Assembly: GCF_000682755.1 (NCBI RefSeq)
Contig: NZ_AWFF01000047.1
Location: 1-32,517, forward strand
From: Hyphomonas beringensis
Lineage (GTDB): Bacteria; Pseudomonadota; Alphaproteobacteria; Caulobacterales; Hyphomonadaceae
Reading direction: 5' to 3'
Length of the DNA stretch: 32,517 nt
In this document: positions 7,684 to 16,279 of the stretch, piece after piece
Position numbering within the stretch: position 1 is the stretch's first letter
Layout: every line of letters starts with the position of its first letter
The notes under the pieces: model-generated
What the model was told of the DNA's origin: nothing
Databases searched by the model: none
Seen by the model: the letters and a program-made list of their open reading frames with translations, nothing else
Translations under genes and position numbers: made by a program

Positions 7684-7790
7684 CCCGTCAATTTCGGCGG
7701 CTTTCCCCAAGGTCTGGCAAGAGCAAACTGTCTTGATGGACGCTGGGGAATGCTGGTTAGCTGTCTTCAAACAACAAGGAGAGAAACACC

Positions 7791-8555
7791 ATGCCCGTCG
7801 AATATGAGAAGCACGGCAATATAGCGATCATCACAATGAACCGCCCTGAAGCCAGAAACGCCATCAATGGCGAAATGGCCCAGACCATGGAAGCGGCCCT
7901 GGATAAGATGGAATCCGATCCGGAAGTATGGGTGGGCATTCTCACGGCCGTCGGCAAAGCGTTCTGCGCAGGGGCTGACCTGAAAGAAATCTCGGCCGGC
8001 AATGGCGCCGCCCTTTCAACTGAAAAAGGTGGGTTTGCAGGAATTGCCAAACGCGAGCGCACGAAGCCGCTGATCGCTGCCATCACGGGCTCAGCGCTAG
8101 CAGGCGGCACGGAAGTGGCTTTGTCATGTGACATGATCGTCTGCGCCGAGGACACGAATTTCGGCCTGCCAGAGGTGAAACGTTCCCTCGTCGCAGCCGC
8201 TGGTGGCCTCTTCCGCCTCCCCCGCGCCATCGGCCGCGCTACGGCGCTTGAAATGGTTCTCACGGGAGACCCTCTGCCGTCCCAGCGGGCCTATGAACTC
8301 GGCATGGTCAACAAGGTTGTTCCGACTGATCAGGTGATGGACGAAGCCAAGAAACTTGCCGAGCGCGTAACGGCCAATGCGCCGCTTGCAGTTGCGGCAA
8401 GCCGCGAAGTCGTCATGGATGCCTCAGCCAAAACGGATGACGAGCTTTGGAAAGACAGTGGCAAGGCATTCGGCAAGATTGTCGGCACGGAAGACTTCAA
8501 AGAAGGCCCCAAGGCATTCATTGAGAAGCGCGCGCCTGTCTGGAAAGGTCGCTAG
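7791..8555 (+). CDS. enoyl-CoA hydratase/isomerase (crotonase family)
   Basis: A 254-residue crotonase. Enoyl-CoA hydratases add water to trans-2-enoyl-CoA in beta-oxidation. The CoA-binding/oxyanion segment AFCAGADLKEIS is at 57-68. Both catalytic glutamates of classical hydratases are present at the canonical 20-residue spacing: Glu108 in AGGTEVALSCD and Glu128 in FGLPEVK. True hydratase activity is therefore plausible. The start follows AAGGAGAG closely. It is divergent from the acyl-CoA dehydrogenase pair across about 107 bases, which suggests a shared catabolic module. Its stop overlaps the convergent flavoprotein gene by four bases. Confidence 0.92.
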   Translation: MPVEYEKHGNIAIITMNRPEARNAINGEMAQTMEAALDKMESDPEVWVGILTAVGKAFCAGADLKEISAGNGAALSTEKGGFAGIAKRERTKPLIAAITGSALAGGTEVALSCDMIVCAEDTNFGLPEVKRSLVAAAGGLFRLPRAIGRATALEMVLTGDPLPSQRAYELGMVNKVVPTDQVMDEAKKLAERVTANAPLAVAASREVVMDASAKTDDELWKDSGKAFGKIVGTEDFKEGPKAFIEKRAPVWKGR

Positions 8556-9787
8556 ACAGACCTGTTTTCCAGCCACCGGACAGCGCCAAGACCGGCTGCG
8601 CGTCCGGTGGCAAAACAGGCCGTAAGAAGGTACCCACCCGTCGGCGCATCCCAGCCGATCATTTCCCCTGCGCAGAACGCCCCCGGCTTTTTGCACAACA
8701 TGAAATCCTCAGTGAGTTCATGCCAGGCGACACCGCCGGCCGTGGAGATTGCCTGATCCAGCGGCGCCATCCCTGCCAGAGTAAGCGGCAGGGATTTAAT
8801 CTGCTGCGCCAGGGCCTTCGGATCATCAAAGACAGTCCGGTCTCCCAACTCATTCAGCAAAGCGCGTTTAATGCCCGTCAGGTTCAGTGTCCGGCGCAAA
8901 TGGTTCGATATGGATTGCTTGCCTTTCCTGGCCTGCAAGCGCCGCTCGATCTCTCCCCCATCAAGATCAGGTAACAGGTCCAGCCAGATCGTGGCGGTCT
9001 CTCCACTGACGATCTTGTCTCTTAGTGTGAGTGATAGCGTGTAGATCGCGCCGCTTTCTACCCCATCGGCCGTTACCACGAATTCCTCGCTGGTGTGCTG
9101 AATGCCCCGCTTTGTTTCGACCGTGAGCTGAACATTCTTGACTGGCTGACCTGCGAACTCAGCCTTCAGGTGGTCAGACCAGGACATGCGAAATCCGCAA
9201 TTGGAGGGGAGAAATGGCGCGAGCTCTATCCCGGCCTCGCGGAATATCTCCGCCCATTGTCCGTCACAGCCCAGCCTCGCCCAGCTACTTCCGCCCATGG
9301 CGAACACACAGGCCGCTGGCCGCACAGCTTTTTGACCGTCCGGCGTATCGAACTGCAGGCCAGCCTCATTCCATAAGCGCAAACGATGGCGCACATGCAA
9401 GCGCACATCGTTCTCCTGCAATCGACGCAGCCAGGCGCGCAGCAAGGGCGACGCCTTCATCTGCTGAGGAAAGACCCGGCCTGTGGATCCAGTGACCGGC
9501 TGAACGCCCAGATCCTGCATCCAGTTTTCAACAGAGTGAGATGGAAATGCGGCTAATGCGCTCCTCAATGGCGCGGCTGGCCGCGGATAGATATCCCCAA
9601 CATCATTAGGGAAATGCGTGTTGGTAATGTTCAGGCCGCTCTTGCCAGCCATAAGGAATTTGCGCGCGACGCTCGGCATCGCATCATAGATATCCACGCC
9701 ATAACCATGGCTGGACAAGATTTCCGCCGCCATCAGCCCGGCAGGCCCCGCCCCAATGACGGCGACGCGATTTGAGGGATCAATCAT
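8552..9787 (-). CDS. NAD(P)/FAD-dependent oxidoreductase, HI0933/BaiN-like flavoprotein
   Basis: A 411-residue flavoprotein. The N-terminal Rossmann dinucleotide-binding motif VAVIGAGPAGLMAAE starts at residue 8, followed by the family-typical GKSGLNITN and GGSSWARLG. The C-terminal FAD-contact region contains AGEMIGWDAPTGGYLL. These features fit the HI0933/BaiN family (uncharacterised PP_4765-like branch), whose reaction is generally unknown. I prefer the ATG at 9787, just before the Rossmann fold, over an in-frame ATG at 9838. The chosen start overlaps the end of the upstream methyltransferase gene by eight bases, indicating coupling. Confidence 0.87.
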   Translation of the reverse strand: MIDPSNRVAVIGAGPAGLMAAEILSSHGYGVDIYDAMPSVARKFLMAGKSGLNITNTHFPNDVGDIYPRPAAPLRSALAAFPSHSVENWMQDLGVQPVTGSTGRVFPQQMKASPLLRAWLRRLQENDVRLHVRHRLRLWNEAGLQFDTPDGQKAVRPAACVFAMGGSSWARLGCDGQWAEIFREAGIELAPFLPSNCGFRMSWSDHLKAEFAGQPVKNVQLTVETKRGIQHTSEEFVVTADGVESGAIYTLSLTLRDKIVSGETATIWLDLLPDLDGGEIERRLQARKGKQSISNHLRRTLNLTGIKRALLNELGDRTVFDDPKALAQQIKSLPLTLAGMAPLDQAISTAGGVAWHELTEDFMLCKKPGAFCAGEMIGWDAPTGGYLLTACFATGRAAGLGAVRWLENRSV

Positions 9788-10541
9788 CCCTGACAACCCG
9801 CGCCTTGCCCCGGCCCAGTGCAAGGGCCTTGATCGCACCGCGGAAGGTCTGGACCTCCTGCCGGGTCCAGTCTGCCCGGATCAGAGCCGCGCGTAGATTG
9901 TCCTTCATCAAGGCTGTCTTTTCGGGCGGGAAGAAATAGCCGGCCCGTTCCAGTTCATCCTCGAAATGCTCGAACATACGATACAGCTCATCGCGCGGTG
10001 CAGGATCGCCCAGCCCGGCTTTCCCATCTTCTACGTCGGCTCTCGCGCCAATTGCGCGCTTGCCCCATTCTGCACAAAAGACACAAACAGCCTGCGCAAG
10101 ATTGAGACTCTTGAAGTCGGTATCGACGGGATACGTCATCAGAAAGTCAGCCACAGCGACCGCATCATTCGGCAGGCCTGATTTTTCACCCCCGAACATG
10201 ATTGCGGATTTGCCCGTATCCAGCCGCTCCGAGACCGCTTCCGCTGCCTCAGCAGCATCTCCGACGCGCTTTTCCATCCCTCTCAGACGCGCTGTCGCAG
10301 CGGCCAGCCAGCTGATTCCCTCCAGCGCCTCCTGAAGCGTTTCGAACACCTGAACCGTCACACCTGCCTCAAAGGCCCCGGCTGACATGGTTTCAGCCGC
10401 CGGATTCGGCCATCCATCGCGCGGTGTGACGAGCCTGAGATCAGTCAAACCGAAATTGCGCATAACCCTTGCGGCAGCGCCAATATTCTCGCCAAGTTGG
10501 GGCGAATGAAGGATGATTGCCGGGCTGCGCTGATCTGCCAT
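9780..10541 (-). CDS. TrmH/TrmJ-type (SpoU) RNA methyltransferase
   Basis: A 253-residue SPOUT-class enzyme that probably 2'-O-methylates a tRNA or rRNA ribose using S-adenosylmethionine. The three knot motifs are visible in order: the ENIGAAARVMRNFG motif near residue 17, FGGEKSGLPND in the middle, and SLNLAQAVCV. The size and the helical C-terminal tail resemble TrmJ (tRNA Cm32/Um32), which is my best guess. The ATG at 10541 was chosen because it follows CAGGTAAA and begins just before the conserved core; the longer open frame to 10703 runs into the icd gene. It is divergent from icd. Confidence 0.88.
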   Translation of the reverse strand: MADQRSPAIILHSPQLGENIGAAARVMRNFGLTDLRLVTPRDGWPNPAAETMSAGAFEAGVTVQVFETLQEALEGISWLAAATARLRGMEKRVGDAAEAAEAVSERLDTGKSAIMFGGEKSGLPNDAVAVADFLMTYPVDTDFKSLNLAQAVCVFCAEWGKRAIGARADVEDGKAGLGDPAPRDELYRMFEHFEDELERAGYFFPPEKTALMKDNLRAALIRADWTRQEVQTFRGAIKALALGRGKARVVRDD

Positions 10542-10554
10542 TGTTTTACCTGTT

Positions 10555-10582
10555 TTGACGCGGCGGTCCGCTCTGCTATAGC
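10555..10582 (+). promoter_or_regulatory. candidate sigma-70 promoter of icd
   Basis: TTGACG (10555-10560) and TATAGC (10577-10582) are separated by 16 bases. Transcription would start near 10589, leaving a leader of about 29 bases with GAGGAA before the icd ATG. This is the clearest promoter-like pair in the window, judged by motif only. Confidence 0.55.
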
Positions 10583-10617
10583 GCTGCCAGATACAGGCAA
10601 CCGTGAGGAATTCCAAC

Positions 10618-11838
10618 ATGGCAAAGATCAAGGTCAAAAACCCCGTCGTCGAAATGGACGGGGACGAAATGACCCGGATCATCTGGCAGATGATCAAGGA
10701 CAAGCTGATTCACCCCTATCTCGACATCGATCTGAAGTATTACGATCTGTCGATCCAGAAGCGCGACGAGACAGACGACCAGATCACCGTTGATGCTGCG
10801 AACGCCACCAAGCAATATGGCGTAGCCGTCAAATGTGCGACGATCACCCCGGACGAAGCACGCGTTGAGGAATTCGACCTCAAGAAAATGTGGCGCTCCC
10901 CGAACGGCACGATCCGCAACATCCTCGGCGGCGTTGTTTTCCGCGAACCGATCGTGATTTCCAACGTTCCACGCCTGGTCCCAGGCTGGACGAAGCCAGT
11001 TGTTATTGGCCGTCACGCTTTCGGTGACCAGTACAAGGCAACAGATTTCCGCGTACCGGGCAAAGGCAAGCTGACCATGAAATGGGAAGCTGCAGACGGC
11101 TCCGACTCTCAGGAATATGAGATCTTCGACTTCCCGTCCTCGGGTGTTGCCATGGGCATGTATAACCTTGACGAGTCGATCCGTGATTTTGCCCGCGCAT
11201 CTCTCAACTACGGCCTGCAGCGCAAATGGCCGGTCTACCTGTCCACCAAGAACACGATCATGAAAGCCTATGACGGACGCTTCAAGGACATCTTCCAGGA
11301 AGTCTTCGACAACGAGTTCAAAGCAAAGTTTGACGAATTTGGTGGCACCTACGAACACCGCTTGATCGACGACATGGTTGCAGCCGCCATGAAATGGTCC
11401 GGCGGTTATGTCTGGGCCTGTAAGAACTATGACGGCGACGTTCAGTCCGATACCGTCGCACAGGGCTACGGCTCTCTCGGCCTGATGACGTCCGTTCTGA
11501 TGACGCCCGATGGCAACACGGTTGAGGCAGAAGCTGCCCACGGCACCGTGACGCGCCACTACCGTAACCACCAGAAAGGCGAAGCAACCTCCACGAACTC
11601 CATCGCTTCCATCTTCGCATGGACGCGCGGTCTGGATCACCGGGGCCGCATGGATGACACGCCAGACGTTCGTGCTTTCGCCCAGACTCTCGAAGAGACC
11701 ATCATCAAGACGGTGGAAAGCGGCCAGATGACCAAAGACCTCGCCCTGCTGGTGGGTCCGGACCAGGAATGGCTGACAACCGAAGGCTTCATTGAAGCTG
11801 TCGACAAGAACTTCCAGAAGGCCATGGCGAAATCCTGA
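10618..11838 (+). CDS. icd: NADP-dependent isocitrate dehydrogenase
   Basis: TCA-cycle enzyme that oxidatively decarboxylates isocitrate to 2-oxoglutarate and makes NADPH. The 406-residue sequence is of the homodimeric eukaryote-like type common in alphaproteobacteria, beginning [20 protein letters not shown]. Substrate-binding SPNGTIRN (about residues 94-101) and the NADP-contact segment [11 protein letters not shown] near 305-315 are intact. An in-frame ATG 15 bases upstream exists, but the ATG at 10618 is preceded by GAGGAA at good spacing. The gene has its own candidate promoter and ends at a strong terminator, so it is probably monocistronic. Confidence 0.96.
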   Translation: MAKIKVKNPVVEMDGDEMTRIIWQMIKDKLIHPYLDIDLKYYDLSIQKRDETDDQITVDAANATKQYGVAVKCATITPDEARVEEFDLKKMWRSPNGTIRNILGGVVFREPIVISNVPRLVPGWTKPVVIGRHAFGDQYKATDFRVPGKGKLTMKWEAADGSDSQEYEIFDFPSSGVAMGMYNLDESIRDFARASLNYGLQRKWPVYLSTKNTIMKAYDGRFKDIFQEVFDNEFKAKFDEFGGTYEHRLIDDMVAAAMKWSGGYVWACKNYDGDVQSDTVAQGYGSLGLMTSVLMTPDGNTVEAEAAHGTVTRHYRNHQKGEATSTNSIASIFAWTRGLDHRGRMDDTPDVRAFAQTLEETIIKTVESGQMTKDLALLVGPDQEWLTTEGFIEAVDKNFQKAMAKS

Positions 11839-11860
11839 TCGCCGCCTTCAAGGCTAAAGG

Positions 11861-11892
11861 AAAAGCCCCGCAGCGATGCTGCGGGGCTTTTT
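11861..11892 (+). terminator. bidirectional intrinsic terminator after icd
   Basis: GCCCCGCAGC (11865-11874) and GCTGCGGGGC (11878-11887) form a perfect 10-bp stem around GAT, followed by TTTTT on the plus strand and preceded by AAAA. It therefore also serves as a terminator for the minus-strand gmk transcript that arrives from the right. Confidence 0.92.
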
Positions 11893-11895
11893 CGT

Positions 11896-12012
11896 TCAGA
11901 TAACATGTTTGGCGATATACCAGGCGCCCCATACGATGCCCAATAAGGGGATCAGCGCGATCAGCCAGATCGGGCTGCTCTTGATGTTTCCAAGTTTCTT
12001 GCGTGGTTCCAT
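11896..12012 (-). CDS. small single-span membrane protein (38 aa) coupled to gmk
   Basis: A 38-codon ORF: ATG at 12012, TGA at 11896-11898. The product begins MEPRKKLGNIKSS, a basic cytoplasmic-looking N-terminus, followed by a strongly hydrophobic segment PIWLIALIPLLGIVWGAWYI (residues 14-33) and a short AKHVI tail. This is one clear transmembrane helix with a positive-inside pattern. Its start shares one base with the gmk stop (TGATG), so it would be translated by re-initiation after gmk. It ends three bases before the terminator hairpin. I do not recognise a family. The placement, amino-acid pattern and coupling argue for a real gene, but its length makes chance possible. Confidence 0.6.
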   Translation of the reverse strand: MEPRKKLGNIKSSPIWLIALIPLLGIVWGAWYIAKHVI

Positions 12013-12665
12013 CAGGCTTCCCCAAGCAATTGGCGGACATGATCTTCAAGGTCCAGCTGACGCAGACGCTTCAAGCGCTCCACCAGCAGAATCCGGCGCA
12101 GGCGCTGATAGGCAACTTCCAGATCGTCATTTACGATCACATAGTCATAGCGGCGCCAGTGCATGATTTCTCGCTTGGCTTCTTCCATGCGCCGGGCGAC
12201 GATTTCAGGCGTCGAGCCGGGCCGTGCAGCGAGCCGCTTTTCCAATGCGTTGATGCTTGGCGGCAGAATGAAAACCGAAACCACATCATTCGGCATCTGG
12301 TCGTGCAGGGCATCCGCCCCTTGCCAGTCCACATCGAACAAAACGTCTTCGCCCGCATCCAGACGCGCGACCGTATCGGCCTTGGGCGTGCCGTAATACC
12401 GGTCAAACACATGGGCCCATTCGAGAAACTCGCGCCGCTCGATCATGTCATGGAATGCATCCACTGACCGGAAGAAGTAATCCTTACCGTCTTGCTCACC
12501 CGGGCGCGGAGCCCGCGTGGTAGCCGAAACCGACAAATTCACATCGTCGAACTCTTCAATCAGCTTGCGCGAAAGTGTTGTCTTGCCTGCACCGGACGGG
12601 CTGGACAGGACGAGCATGAGCCCGCGCCGTTTGCCGCTGTCTTTCGGATGTCCGCTATTCGACAT
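12012..12665 (-). CDS. gmk: guanylate kinase
   Basis: Phosphorylates GMP to GDP with ATP in nucleotide salvage and synthesis. The 217-residue protein carries the P-loop SSPSGAGKTTLSRKL near residues 21-35 and the GMP-binding region SVSATTRAPRPGEQDGKDY. The LID and helical parts follow in family order. The chosen ATG overlaps the end of yicC by 11 bases; a later ATG (residue 17) directly before the P-loop strand is possible but leaves a very short N-terminus. It belongs to the fab-mltG-yicC-gmk run. Confidence 0.95.
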   Translation of the reverse strand: MSNSGHPKDSGKRRGLMLVLSSPSGAGKTTLSRKLIEEFDDVNLSVSATTRAPRPGEQDGKDYFFRSVDAFHDMIERREFLEWAHVFDRYYGTPKADTVARLDAGEDVLFDVDWQGADALHDQMPNDVVSVFILPPSINALEKRLAARPGSTPEIVARRMEEAKREIMHWRRYDYVIVNDDLEVAYQRLRRILLVERLKRLRQLDLEDHVRQLLGEA

Positions 12666-13542
12666 TGGCTGCCTGCTCCTTGAACTGGTCGATTATTCCT
12701 TTGAGGCCAAGTCCCGCATTCGTCAAATCCAGGCTGACGGATTTCGAGCACAGCGTATTGGCTTCGCGGTTGAGCTCCTGCGCAAGGAAGTCCAGCTTAC
12801 GGCCTGCCGGAGAGCCACCTGCCAGCAAGCCTCTCGCCGTTTCGAAATGCGCACTCAGGCGGTCCAGCTCCTCGCGGACATCCGCCTTGGCAGCCGTGAT
12901 CGCCAGTTCTGCGGCCAGCCGCTCTGCATCCACCTGGTTGCTGGCGCCAAGCTCTTCCAACTGCTTGGACAAACGCGCCTTCAGCAGGCTCGGCTGCTCA
13001 CCCGCAAGGCTGGCGGCCTGTTTCGCGGTCTCTTCCAGTTCATCGACCAATTTGCCCATGATGGACTGCAGGGACGCGCCTTCGGCGAGGCGGGCGTCTG
13101 CCAGCTCCGCCAGCACTTTCTCCGCTGCGGCGGATAGCATCGCACTTACACCTTCCTGGGCTGCCAGGTCGCGAATATTGTCGCCGCCTGCTTCCACAAC
13201 GCCTTTAACGGTCATCAGAGTGGCAATGGCTTCGCTGGAGAGCTCTCCCTGATGAGCCTGCCTTGTGGCGTCGACCAGCTTGTCGAGGAAAGCCTCATTG
13301 ATGGCCACGCTCTCGGTCGCACCGCCCATCTCAATCCGCAGGGAAACCTGCAGAGAGCCGCGATTGAACACCTTTGACGCGGCCGCCTTCACATGGCGCT
13401 CCAAAGCGTCAAAGCCTGGCGGTGTATTCACGCGCACGTCCAGGCCACGGCCATTGACGCTCTTGGCTTCCCAGGCCCATGCGCCCCAGTCCTCTTCGCC
13501 TGTGAGGCGCGCAAAGCCTGTCATGCCGGATAGCTTGCTCAT
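12655..13542 (-). CDS. yicC: YicC/YloC family endoribonuclease
   Basis: A 295-residue YicC-type protein. Family members are RNA endonucleases; in E. coli YicC promotes decay of the small RNA RyhB. The N-terminal signature MTGFARLTGEEDWGAWAWE followed by KSVNGRGLDVRV is present (residues 7-38), and the C-terminal DUF1732-like part with LNREANTLCSKS and LTNAGLGLKGIIDQFKEQ closes the protein. It overlaps mltG by four bases upstream and gmk by 11 bases downstream, so all three are coupled. Confidence 0.93.
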   Translation of the reverse strand: MSKLSGMTGFARLTGEEDWGAWAWEAKSVNGRGLDVRVNTPPGFDALERHVKAAASKVFNRGSLQVSLRIEMGGATESVAINEAFLDKLVDATRQAHQGELSSEAIATLMTVKGVVEAGGDNIRDLAAQEGVSAMLSAAAEKVLAELADARLAEGASLQSIMGKLVDELEETAKQAASLAGEQPSLLKARLSKQLEELGASNQVDAERLAAELAITAAKADVREELDRLSAHFETARGLLAGGSPAGRKLDFLAQELNREANTLCSKSVSLDLTNAGLGLKGIIDQFKEQAANVE

Positions 13543-14567
13543 TGCCCTGTCCGCTCCCTCTGGATTTCCTGTCGCTCATACCGGCGATAGGCCGCAACGT
13601 TTTTGTTGTGCTCTGCAAGCGTCTTGGCGAACAGATGTCCACCCTTGCCGTCTGCGACAAAGAAGATGTGCCCTGTCTCTTCCGGGTTCAGCACCGCAGC
13701 AATGGCATCGCGCCCCGGATTGCAAATGGGCGTCTTCGGCAAGCCATCGATCTGGTAGGTGTTCCAGTCCGTCTTGCGGTTGATCTCGGATCGATACAAC
13801 GTCCGCCGCTGGCCGCTCTTGTTGTAGAGCGGCTCCCCCTTGGAAACGCCATAGATGATGGTTGGATCGCTCTCCAGTCGCATGCCGCGCTTCAGACGCG
13901 TAATGAACAGGCCGGCGATCTGCGGCCTCTCCCCGGCAATGCCGGTTTCCTTCTCTACGACAGAGGCCAGAATAACGGCCTCCTCCTTGGAGGCGATTGG
14001 CAGATCTTCGGCGCGCCGCGGCCACAGCTCATCCAATAGGTCAGCCTGGGCCTTTTGCATCCGACCAATAAGGTCAGCGCGCGATGTTCCACGATGGAAA
14101 AGATACGTATCTGGCAGCAGGCTGCCTTCAGCGACCTCCTCTTCCGGCATATCGCCGATCAGAACCGGGTCGGCTTCGACCATTTTGAGTAATTGAGCCG
14201 TCGTGCGACCTTCAGGAAGCGTAATCTTGTAAAAGACGGACTTGCCGTCGATCAGCGTTTCCATGACCTCGGACAGGCTGGCGCGCGGCTCGAGTTCAAA
14301 CTCACCTGTCTTGATGGCCAGTTCCGTACCGTCCAGCTTTGCTTTCAGTTTGAACAGCCTGTCATCCGAGATGATGCCCTCATCTTCCAGCCGCTGCGCA
14401 ACGCCGCCCAGCGTCTCGCCCGGCTCAACCAGGAAGAGATGCTGCTCTGCGGAGGGGCCAGGCTTGCTCAGCTCGTGCTGGAACCACAGCCAGCCACCGC
14501 CCGCCACTGCGCCCCCCAGAACAAACAGGAGGACAAACAGCGAGATCAGTCCCTTGATGAGTTTCAT
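13539..14567 (-). CDS. mltG: endolytic murein transglycosylase MltG
   Basis: A 342-residue inner-membrane enzyme with its catalytic domain in the periplasm; it cleaves nascent glycan strands and is thought to set their length. A single N-terminal transmembrane helix (about residues 5-28) is followed by a LysM-like segment (LFLVEPGETLGGVAQRLEDEG). The YceG catalytic domain contains the expected Glu205 in ASVVEKETG, matching Glu218 of E. coli MltG, and the downstream RLKRGMRLESDPTIIYG motif. It lies 62 bases after fabF and overlaps yicC by four bases. Confidence 0.95.
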   Translation of the reverse strand: MKLIKGLISLFVLLFVLGGAVAGGGWLWFQHELSKPGPSAEQHLFLVEPGETLGGVAQRLEDEGIISDDRLFKLKAKLDGTELAIKTGEFELEPRASLSEVMETLIDGKSVFYKITLPEGRTTAQLLKMVEADPVLIGDMPEEEVAEGSLLPDTYLFHRGTSRADLIGRMQKAQADLLDELWPRRAEDLPIASKEEAVILASVVEKETGIAGERPQIAGLFITRLKRGMRLESDPTIIYGVSKGEPLYNKSGQRRTLYRSEINRKTDWNTYQIDGLPKTPICNPGRDAIAAVLNPEETGHIFFVADGKGGHLFAKTLAEHNKNVAAYRRYERQEIQRERTGQ

Positions 14568-14629
14568 GCATGCCTCTCGAATCCTGGCGGTGCCAGCTTA
14601 CACGCCAACCCCAGCCCGGAAAAACAGGC

Positions 14630-15916
14630 TTATTTCACTTCCTTGAGCACGAGCGATGCGTTCGTGCCACCAAAGCCGAAACTGTTCGACATGGCCGCGC
14701 GGACACGCCCCTTCTTCGCCTTATGCGGGATAAGGTCCAGTACGGTCTCGAAGCTCGGATTGTCGAGGTTCAGGGTCGGCGGCATCACCTGGTCACGAAT
14801 GGCCAGCGCACAGAACGCGCTCTCAATGGCCCCGGCAGCCCCAAGAAGGTGGCCAACGGCAGACTTGGTGGAAGACATGGACATGTTCTTGGCATGATCG
14901 CCGAATGCGCGCTCAACTGCGCCGGCCTCGCCCTCATCCCCTTTCGGAGTAGAGGTGCCGTGGGCATTCACATAGTCGATCTCTGTCGGGTCTATGCCGG
15001 AATGCTTCAGCGCCATTTTCATCGCGCGATAGCCACCTTCAGCGCCTTCAGCCGGCGCGGTGATGTGATAGGCATCGCCTGTCAGTCCATAGCCGGAGAC
15101 TTCGGCATAAATCTTTGCGCCGCGGGCCTTGGCATGCTCGTACTCTTCCAGAACGAGAATGGCAGCACCTTCACCCATGACAAAGCCATCGCGATCCTTG
15201 TCATAAGGACGAGAAGCCTTTTCAGGTGTGTCGTTGAAATTCGTGGACATGGCCTTTGCGGCGCAGAAGCCCGCAATGCCGATACGTCCGATAACCGCCT
15301 CAGAGCCCCCCGCCAGCATGACATCCGCGTCCCCATACTTGATGAGACGTGCGGAGTCGCCGATGGCGTGAGCCCCCGTTGCGCAGGCCGTCACAACAGA
15401 GTGGTTCGGCCCTTTGAATTTGTGCCTGATGGAGACTTGGCCAGACGCCAGATTGATCAGGGCAGAGGGGATGAAGAACGGGCTCACTTTGCGCGGCCCG
15501 TTCTCATGAAGCGTAACCGCCGTCTGATAGATGGATTCCAGACCACCGATGCCGGATCCGATCATGACGCCTGTGCGCTCCTGACCTTCATCGTCTTCGG
15601 GTTTCCAGCCGGAATCCTCTACTGCCTCGTCTGCGGCGGCAATGGCATAAAGAATAAACTCATCGATCCGGCGCATCTCCTTGGAGGAGACAAACGCCTC
15701 AGGATCGAAAGCGTGAGGGTCCGCTTCACCGCCACCGCGGCCACTTTTCCATGGTACCTGGAATGCAATCTTGCAGGGCATGTCTTCAGGATCGAACGTA
15801 TCAATACGTCCAGCCCCAGACTTGCCCTCAATCAGGCGCTCCCAGGTTGCCTCACGGCCAAAGGCCAAAGGTGAGACAATCCCGATACCGGTGATAACGA
15901 CGCGGCGGTCAGACAT
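14630..15916 (-). CDS. fabF: beta-ketoacyl-ACP synthase II
   Basis: Elongating condensing enzyme of type II fatty acid synthesis: joins malonyl-ACP to acyl-ACP. The 428-residue thiolase-fold protein has the full Cys-His-His triad (Cys178 in TACATGAH, His319 in NAHGTSTP, His356 in SAVGHLLGAAG) and Lys351. The start at 15916 follows CAGGG and lies 15 bases after the acpP stop. It is slightly longer than E. coli FabF (413). The antisense strand stays open over almost the whole gene by codon bias; that frame is not a gene. Confidence 0.97.
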   Translation of the reverse strand: MSDRRVVITGIGIVSPLAFGREATWERLIEGKSGAGRIDTFDPEDMPCKIAFQVPWKSGRGGGEADPHAFDPEAFVSSKEMRRIDEFILYAIAAADEAVEDSGWKPEDDEGQERTGVMIGSGIGGLESIYQTAVTLHENGPRKVSPFFIPSALINLASGQVSIRHKFKGPNHSVVTACATGAHAIGDSARLIKYGDADVMLAGGSEAVIGRIGIAGFCAAKAMSTNFNDTPEKASRPYDKDRDGFVMGEGAAILVLEEYEHAKARGAKIYAEVSGYGLTGDAYHITAPAEGAEGGYRAMKMALKHSGIDPTEIDYVNAHGTSTPKGDEGEAGAVERAFGDHAKNMSMSSTKSAVGHLLGAAGAIESAFCALAIRDQVMPPTLNLDNPSFETVLDLIPHKAKKGRVRAAMSNSFGFGGTNASLVLKEVK

Positions 15917-15931
15917 AGAACCCTGCCTGTT

Positions 15932-16165
15932 TTAGATGTGAGCCTTGATGTGAGTCACCGCATCACCAACGGTGCGGATGGACTCCTGTACATCATCAGG
16001 GATTTCGATGTTGAACTCTTCCTCGAAAGCCATGACCAGTTCGACCAGGTCCAGCGAGTCAGCGCCCAGATCGTCGATGAAGCTTGCGCTCTCAACAACC
16101 TTATCACCATCCACGTCGAGATTTTCGACTACAATTTTTTTAACGCGTTCAAGAACGTCAGACAT
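15932..16165 (-). CDS. acpP: acyl carrier protein
   Basis: A 77-residue acidic carrier protein that holds growing acyl chains on a 4'-phosphopantetheine arm. The attachment serine is Ser37 in the invariant [18 protein letters not shown] segment. The start is preceded by AGAGGT. A 114-base gap to fabG may contain an extra promoter, as is common for this highly expressed gene. Confidence 0.98.
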   Translation of the reverse strand: MSDVLERVKKIVVENLDVDGDKVVESASFIDDLGADSLDLVELVMAFEEEFNIEIPDDVQESIRTVGDAVTHIKAHI

Positions 16166-16279
16166 GAGTACCTCTCTAGAAATGCCTGAGGACTGGCCCA
16201 GATTCGAACCATTGTGTTGCGCCTAGCACACAGTTGGGACGAGCGCCAAGTCCTATGACTAACCCTTACTGTTGTGAAA

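Noticed and set aside
7684..7770. N-terminal extension of the large acyl-CoA dehydrogenase
   Set aside because: The extra 29 residues are not like the family, and they would occupy the promoter region shared with the divergent hydratase gene.
10576..11640. 354-codon minus-strand open frame over icd
   Set aside because: Antisense shadow of a strongly conserved gene; no start signal and no motif.
14570..15874. Long plus-strand open frame (434 codons) over fabF
   Set aside because: It is antisense to a gene with a full catalytic triad and its translation shows no domain; it exists because of GC-rich codon bias.
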